Assembly: GCF_963259705.1 (NCBI RefSeq)
Contig: NC_081851.1
Location: 11,630,145-11,694,144, forward strand
From: Myotis daubentonii
Lineage: Eukaryota > Chordata > Mammalia > Chiroptera > Vespertilionidae
Direction: 5' to 3'
DNA length: 64,000 bases
Shown here: positions 57,821-64,000 of the stretch, one piece after another
How positions within the stretch are numbered: the first letter of the stretch is position 1
Layout of the letters: each line of letters opens with the position of its first letter
The notes under the pieces: generated by a model
The model's input: only the letters and a program-made list of their open reading frames with translations
Database searches by the model: none
Told to the model about the DNA's origin: nothing
Position numbers and translations under genes: made by a program

Positions 57821-58125
57821 CTAGGGGCCCGGTGCACGAAATTCGTGCACTGGGTGGTGGGGGGAGTGTCCCTCAGCCCAGCCTGCCCCCTCTCACATAC
57901 TGGGAGCCCTCAGGCGTTGACCCCCATCACCCTCCAATCGCAGGATCGGCCCCTTGCCCAGGCCTGACGCCTCTGGCCTAGGCGTCCAGCCCCGGGCAGT
58001 GGGGACTTGCAGTGGCAGCGGGGGGGCGGGGGGGGGGAGGACGCCGCGATCGCGCGGGCTCCGCCCCTGCCCCTTCAGGACCCCTCTGGCTGAGGCGTCC
58101 GGCTCGTACCTGCCTCACATGGCAG
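57821..58125 (-). mobile_element. HeliBat-type Helitron, 5' end missing
   Basis: On the minus strand it ends GCACCGGGCCCCTAG before host T (complement of 57820). A terminal hairpin-like GCACGAAATTCGTGC lies just inside. The interior is CpG- and GC-rich. No TC 5' end is found, so the left limit on the element (plus-strand right edge) is approximate. Confidence 0.85.
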
Positions 58126-58299
58126 TTGGAACTAAAGGAGAGATGTAAAGTGTGAAACTAGCTAAAGGGTGCTGAGCCCAGAAAGAGCCCCCATTACATG
58201 GCTGCCGTTACTAATATCTACCACTGACCTGCTCATTCATGGATCCAAACAGTTGTTTCTTTATCTTTTTTTAAAAAAAAATTATTTTATTGCTTAAAG

Positions 58300-58557
58300 C
58301 CATGGTTGGCAAACCGAGGCTCTCGAGCCACACGCAGCTCCCTGCCCTTCCCCTCCAGCCCCCGAGTGTGCCTCCTCCACAAAACACCACGTGCGGGCAT
58401 GCACATACAGTGCGATTGAGACTTTGTGGCCCATGCACAGAAGTCGGTTATTTTGTGAAAGAGCCGGTATTTTGTGGAAGAGCCACACCCAAGGGGCCAA
58501 AGAGCAACATGTGGCTCGTGAGCTGCGGCCCTCGGATCCGCAGTTTGCCGACCACTG
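58300..58557. mobile_element. Non-autonomous hAT element inside L1 3' tail
   Basis: Right end GTTTGCCGACCACTG; left end CCATGGTTGGCAAAC, an imperfect inverted copy. The perfect 8-bp TSD GCTTAAAG is at 58292-58299 and 58558-58565. The interior (ACGTGCGGGC, CATGCACAGAAGTCGG) matches a vesper-bat hAT family. Confidence 0.95.
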
Positions 58558-59569
58558 GCTTAAAGTATTACAAAGAGTACTACATGTTTCCTTTTTTCCC
58601 CATTGACCTTCCCCTGGCCTACCCTACCCCCCAGTATCTTGAGTCCATTGTTTATGCTTATATGCATGCATACAAGTCCTTCCGTTGATCCCTTACCTCC
58701 CCCACCAACCCTCCCCAGCCTTCCCGCTGTAGTTTGACAGTCTGTTCCAAGCTGCTCTGCCTCTGTATCTATTTTTGTTCACCAGTTTATAATGCTCTTT
58801 ATTATCCATAAATGAGTGAGATCATGTGGTATTTTTCTTTCATTGACTGGCTTATTTCACTTAGAATAATGCTCTCCAGGTCCATCCACACTGTTGCAAA
58901 TGGTAAGAACTCCTTTTTTTTTTTTTTTTTTTTTTTTTACAGCAGCATAGTATTCCATTGTGCAGATGTACCACAGTTTTCTAATCCATTTATCTGCTGA
59001 TGGGAATTTAGGCTGTTTCTAAATCTTAGCTATGGTAAATTGTGCTGCTATGAACATAGGGGTACATGTATCCTTTCTGGTTGGTGGTTTTGGTTTCTTG
59101 GGATATATTCCTAGAAGTGGGATCACTGGGTCAAATGGGAGTTCCCTTTTTAACGTTTTGAGGAAACTCCATACTGTTATCCACAGTGGCTGCACCAGTC
59201 TGCATTCCCACCAGCAGTGCACGAGTGTTCCTTTTTCTCCACATCCTCGCCAGCATTTGTCCTTTGTTGAACTGTTGATGATAGCCATTCTGACAGGTGT
59301 GAGATGATACCTCATTGTCGTTTGAATTTGCATCTCTCTGATGATTAGTGACTTGGAGCATGTTTTCATATGTCTCTTAGTTTCTGAATGTCCCCTTCTG
59401 AAAAGTGTCTATTCAGGTACTTTGTCCACTTTTTATTGGATTGTTTATCTTCCTTTTGTTAAGCTGTATGAGTTCCCTGTACATGTTGGAGATTAAACCA
59501 TTATCGGTGATAACATTGGCAAATACTTTATCCCATGCAGTGGGCTTTCTTGTTGTTCTATTGATAGTT

Positions 59570-59608
59570 TTGTGTGTGTGTGTGTGTGTGCGTGTGTGTG
59601 TGTGTGTT
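59570..59608. repeat. (TG)n array inside LINE-1 ORF2
   Basis: A TG array with one C interruption that replaces part of the ORF2 text between the helicase-like numbering of copies A and B (approximate position of TAKETI). Confidence 0.85.
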
Positions 59609-62237
59609 TGTTTGATATGCAGAAGCTTTTTATTTTGATGTAGTCCCATTTGTTTATTTTCTCTTTAGTTTCTATTGCCCTAGGTGCTGTATCGGTAAAG
59701 ATATTGCTACCACAAATGTCTGCTATTTTGCTGCCTATTGCTTCTTCTAAGATTTTTATGGTTTCCTATCTTAAAGTCCTTTATCCATTTTGAGTTTACT
59801 TTTGTGTATGGTGGAAGTTGGTGGTCTATTTTCATTTTTTTGCAAGTATCTGTCCAGTTTTCCCAACACCATTTATTGAAGGGATTCTCTTGTCTCCATT
59901 GTATGCTCTTGCCTCCTTTGTCAAACATTAATTGAGCATGCTGGCTTGTGTTGATTTCTGGGTTCTCTGTTCTGTTCCACTGGTCTTTATGTTTGTTCTG
60001 GTGCCAGTACCAGGCAGTTTTGAGAACAGTGGATTTGTAGTATAGCTTGCTATCTGGTATTGTGATCCCTCCTACATTGTTCTCTCTCAAGATCGCTGCA
60101 GCTATTTGGGGTCTTTTTTTATTCCAGATGAATTTTTGGAGAGTTTGTTCTAGATCTCTGAAGTGTGACATTGGTATTTTAATGGTGATTGCATTGAATT
60201 TATAGATTGCTTTGGGTAGTAGGGGCATTTTAATGATGTTGATTCTACCAATCCATGAACATGGTATATTCTTCCATTTGTTCATATCTTCCTCTCTCTC
60301 TTTTTTTCAATGTTGTGTTGTTTCCTGAGTACAGGTCTTTTATGTCCTCAGTTAAGTTTATTCCTAAGTATCTTAATTTTTTTTTTTTTGGTGAAATGGT
60401 AAATGGGATTTTTTTTTTCGCTTCTCTTTCTGTGAGTTCATTATTAGTGTATAAAAAGGCCACAGATTTCTGGGTGTTAACTTTATATCCTGCTACTTTA
60501 TCAACTTCACTTATTAGGTCCAGTAGTTTTTTAATGGAGTTTTTGGGGTTTTTTATATATAGTAACATGTCATCTGCTAATAAGGACAGTTTTACTTCTT
60601 CTTTTCCAATTGGATGCCTTTTATTTCCTTTTCTTGTCTGATCACTATGGCTAGCACTTCCAGTACTATTTCAAACAGGAGTGGTGAGAGTGGGCATCCC
60701 TGTCCTCTTCCCATTTATAGGGGAAATGAGTTTAGTTTTTGCCCATTGAGTTTGATGTTGCCTGCAGGTTTGTCATTTAAGGCTTTTATTATGTTGAGGT
60801 ATGGTCCCTTTATTCCCACTTTGCTGAGAGCTTTTATCAAGAAAGGGTGTTGGATTTTGGCAAATGCTTTTTCTGCATTGATTGATATGATTATGTGATT
60901 TTTGTCTCTCAGTTTGTTTATGTGATGTATCACATTTATTTATTTGTGGATATTGTACCATCCTTGCATCCTCAGAATAAATCCAACTTTGTCATGGTGT
61001 ATGATCTTTATAATGTAATGCTCAATTCGATTTGCTAGAATTTTGTTGAGGATTTTTGCATCTATGTTCATCAAGGATATTGGCCTGTAGTTCTCTTTTT
61101 TGTGGTGTCTTTATCAGGTTTTGGAATTAGGGTAATGCTTGCTTCATAGGAAGAGCTTGGAAGTGTGCCTTCCTCTTGAATTTTTTGAAATAGTCTGTGG
61201 AAGACAGGTTGAAGTTCTTTGAATGCTTGGTAGAACACCCCTGTAAAGCCATCTTGACCAGGGCTTTTGTTTGCTGGAAGATTTTTGCTCACTGCTTCAA
61301 TTTCTTCGGGAGTCATTGGCCTATTCAGGTTTTTTGATTCTTCGTGATTGAGTTTTGGGAGCTTGTATTTTTCAAAGAATATGTCTATTTCATCTAGGTA
61401 GTCCACTTTGTTGGAATAGAGTTGTTCAAAGTACTTTTTCATAATCATTTGTATTTCTGTGGGATTGGTTGTTACTTCATTTCTTTCATTTCTAATTTTA
61501 TTTGGGCTCTCTCACTTATCTTCTTGGTGAGCCTGGCTAGAGGTTCATCAATCTTGTTTATCCTTTCAAAGAACTAGCTTTTGGTTTTGTTGAACTTTAT
61601 TATTGTTTTTTTGGTCTCTATGTCACTTATCTCCATGCTGATCTTTATTATTAGCTTCTTTCTGCTTACACTGGGATTTTCTTGTTGCTCTCCATCTAAT
61701 TCTTTGAGTTGTAGGGTTAGATAATTTATTACCATTTTTTTCTTGTTTTTTTGAGATAGGCCTGCAAAGCTATGAACGTCCCCCTCAAGACTGCTTTCAC
61801 TGTGTCCTATAGATTTTGGAAGTTGTGTTTTCACTGTCATTTGTTGCCATGATGCTTTTTCACTTCTTCTTTGATCTCTTTGGTAACCCAATCATTACTA
61901 AAAAGCATTCTATTTAGCCTCCAGGTTTTGATTTTTTAATTGTTTTTATTGAGTTGATTTCTCCTTTTTTGCCATTGTGATCTGAGAAGATGCTTGATAT
62001 GAATTCTATCTTCTTGAATTTGAAAAAAACTTTACCTGTGCCCCAATATGTGGTCTATCTTTGAAAATGACCCATGTGCACTTGAGAAGAATGTATATTC
62101 TGTGGCTTTGGGGTGTAATGTTCTGAAGATGTCAATTCCATCTGATCTAGTGAGTCATTTAGGATTGCTGTTTCTTTGCTGACTTTTTGTTTAGGGGATT
62201 TGTCCAGTGGTGTTAGTGGGGTACTAAAGTCCCCTAC

Positions 62238-62659
62238 TGTGGGAAACTGTTTATTGCCTTCACTATCTGATAAGCATAGACAGAGCACTCCCTGAAACCC
62301 CCCCCCCCCAAGGCTGGGTGCCTTTGAAGCCCTAGCAAAGCCCGGAGCTAGGCGCCACCTCTGTTTGTCCAGACAGTGGTAGCTGAAACTACTCCCCCAT
62401 TTATTATTATGTAAATCCTTGCTGATGGGCTAGTCTGCTTGTTACTGGGGGGTCGCCTGCCTAAGGGCTACTCCAGATCAATAAAAGATTGGAGCAGCCT
62501 GAGCATGGGTGGAATTCCCTCTCCTTGAGTTGGACTTGCCCGCCTGGACCTCCGATATTGCAAAATTATCTCGTGTCTTTTCTCTCATTTGTTGTGCGGC
62601 TCCTCTTTCAGGTACAGAACCCTACTCCACGCGGGTCGTGGAAGGAAACACACTCAACA
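62238..62659. mobile_element. Solo LTR (ERV class II-like) inside LINE-1 copy C
   Basis: 422 bp beginning TGTGGGAAACTG and ending CACTCAACA. The perfect 6-bp TSD CCCTAC is at 62232-62237 and 62660-62665. A poly(A)-signal-like AATAAAAG near 62481 suggests plus-strand orientation. A 6-bp duplication is typical of betaretrovirus-like (class II) ERVs. It shares no sequence with the ERV at 36-40 kb. Confidence 0.9.
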
Positions 62660-63123
62660 CCCTACTATGACTGTATTGCTGTCAATCTCTCCCTTGATAT
62701 CCTCCAGAAGTTTTGTTATGTATTTGGGTGCTCCTCTATTGAGAGCCTCTATGATTACGAGAGTTATATCTTCTTGTTGAATTGCTCCCTTTAGTATTAT
62801 GAAGTGGCCTTCCTTATCTCTTGTTATGTTCTTCACTTTGAGATCTAATTTGTCTGATATAAGTATTGGTACCCCAGCTTTTTTTTTTTTTTCATTCGTC
62901 TGAAAAAACCTTTTCCAACCTTTCACCATCAGTCTGTGTGAGTTCTTTGTTCTAAGATGAGTTTCCTGTAGACAGGAGATATATGGGTCATGTTTTCTTA
63001 TCCACTCAGCTACCCTATGTCTTTTGATTGGGGCATTTGATCCATTTACATTTAAAGGTACTTGTTTGTCACCATTTTTATTCTTTATGCCTGTGTTCCT
63101 TCTTCCCTTCCTATTTCTTCTTT

Positions 63124-63982
63124 TTATAGCACACCCTTTAGCATTTGTTGCATTGTTGGTTTGGGGGTAATAAACTCCCTTAGTCCTTTTTTGTCTGTAA
63201 AGATCCTGATTTCACCCTCAATTTTAATTGATAGCCTTGCTGGATACAGTATTCTTGGATTCAGACCCTTTCTTTGCATGACTTTGTATATTTCATTCCA
63301 TTCCCTTCTGGCCGATGTGTTTCTGTTGGGAAATTAGTCAATAGTCTGATGGCAGATCCTTTGTAGGTAACTTTCTGTCTCTCTCTGGCAGCCTTTCAGA
63401 TTCTTACTTTGTAGTTGGTGTTGCCAATTTAATTATAATGTGTCTTGTTATCAATCTTTTGGGGTTCATCTTGTTTGGGACTGTGTGAGCTTTTTCTTCC
63501 CGATATCAGGGAAGTTTTCTGTCATTATTTCTTCAAACAGATTTTCTATTCCTTGTTCAGTTTCCTCTTCTTCTGGCACCCCTATTACACGGATGTTGTT
63601 TCTTTTTGTGTTGTCCCAAAGTTCCCTTAGGCTCTCGTCCTATTTTTTAAGTTTCTTGTATAGATGCTGCTCTGCTTGGGCATTTTTCCTATCTTGTCTT
63701 CTAGCTCACTGATGTGGTCCTCCACTTCTTCTAGTGTACTGTTGATGCTTTCTATTGAGTTCTTTATTGCAGCAATGTCATTTTTTCATTTGTTCTTGCT
63801 TCTTTTCATTTCTTCTTGGTTCCTACACATATTGTTGAATGTGTCTTCCATCCTTTTCAGTGACCTTATGACCACTTCTCTGAATTCTTTCTCTGTCATA
63901 CTGCTTGCCTTCATTTCATTTCCTTCCTTTTCTGGTTAGTCCTCCTTTCTTTTGTATGCGGGCTGTTTCTTTGTCTCCCCAT
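63124..63982 (-). pseudogene. LINE-1 ORF1 (copy C), broken
   Basis: The start codon lies at 63982-63980 in a context like copies A and B, and the stop at 63126-63124. The coiled-coil part and the RRM-like part (GVPEEEE-type text) are recognisable, but several indels shift the frame. Confidence 0.85.
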
Positions 63983-64000
63983 GATCTCTCCTCTCAGTGC

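Larger units (their letters stand above)
58802..63075 (-). pseudogene. LINE-1 ORF2 (copy C), heavily broken and interrupted
   Basis: Start MVTNKYL at 63075. Readable pieces cover the endonuclease (62929-62654, then 62288-62055 beyond the LTR), reverse transcriptase (about 61448-59707) and the C-terminal zinc-knuckle part (59369-59019), to a stop at 58802. The catalytic motif reads LADD at 60569-60580 in place of FADD. A (GT)n array near 59570-59608 and an enlarged A-run near 58915-58940 expand low-complexity sites inside it. Many frameshifts. Confidence 0.9.
58282..64000 (-). mobile_element. LINE-1 (copy C), older, runs off the window
   Basis: 3' tail at about 58282-58299, split by a hAT element, then 3'UTR (from 58566), ORF2 (63075-58802) and ORF1 (63982-63124), with the 5'UTR starting at the window edge. 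It is more diverged from copies A and B than they are from each other. A solo LTR splits ORF2 at 62238-62659. Confidence 0.94.

Noticed and set aside
1..64000. A defence system, gene cluster or other new multi-gene system
   Set aside because: All long coding stretches belong to LINE-1, ERV or ANAPC1. Nothing else in the window has coherent coding structure.

Overview
This is a piece of mammalian nuclear genome, almost certainly from a vesper bat (Vespertilionidae). Three kinds of evidence point there: many Ves-type tRNA-derived SINEs, three non-autonomous Helitrons of the HeliBat type (5' end TC, 3' end CTAG, inserted between A and T), and hAT elements of the SPIN and related types. Young LINE-1 copies and retroviral LTRs are also present. 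There are no bacterial genes, operons or CRISPR arrays. I found no new multi-gene system; the interest lies in how the mobile elements are built, nested and broken.

Layout. 1-7287: a nearly full-length but dead LINE-1 (plus strand) with a 15-bp target-site duplication (TSD) that closes only after about 200 bp of non-L1 sequence, i.e. a 3' transduction. 7331-12263: SINEs, old LINE fragments and very short young L1 inserts. 12273-14450: a half-length L1 with ORF1 but no ORF2 (HAL1-like, minus). 15809-17279: two spliced exons (minus) that I recognise as the 5' coding exons of ANAPC1, with a CpG island at about 19.4-20.1 kb as the likely promoter. 20.8-32 kb: mostly unrecognised host sequence with a Helitron, a short L1 and SINEs. 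32-34.2 kb: a dense cluster of Ves SINEs and simple repeats. 34943-35101: a second Helitron. 35167-35390: a SPIN-type hAT element with an 8-bp TSD. 36010-40470: a collapsed endogenous retrovirus (minus) with a tRNA-Glu primer binding site and a 172-bp palindrome made from its LTR end. 43746-49933: a full-length LINE-1 (minus) with a perfect 14-bp TSD. 49948-57675: GC-rich host sequence without a recognisable gene. 57676-64000: a hAT fragment abutting a third Helitron, then an older LINE-1 (minus) interrupted by a hAT element (8-bp TSD) and by a solo LTR (6-bp TSD).

The coding regions of the mobile elements all carry frameshifts, stops or active-site changes, although the younger L1 keeps a 488-codon open stretch over its reverse transcriptase. 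The only host gene I can support is ANAPC1 (subunit 1 of the anaphase-promoting complex), and its exons carry more amino-acid changes than expected for so conserved a protein. Family names come from memory of consensus sequences; no database was searched.
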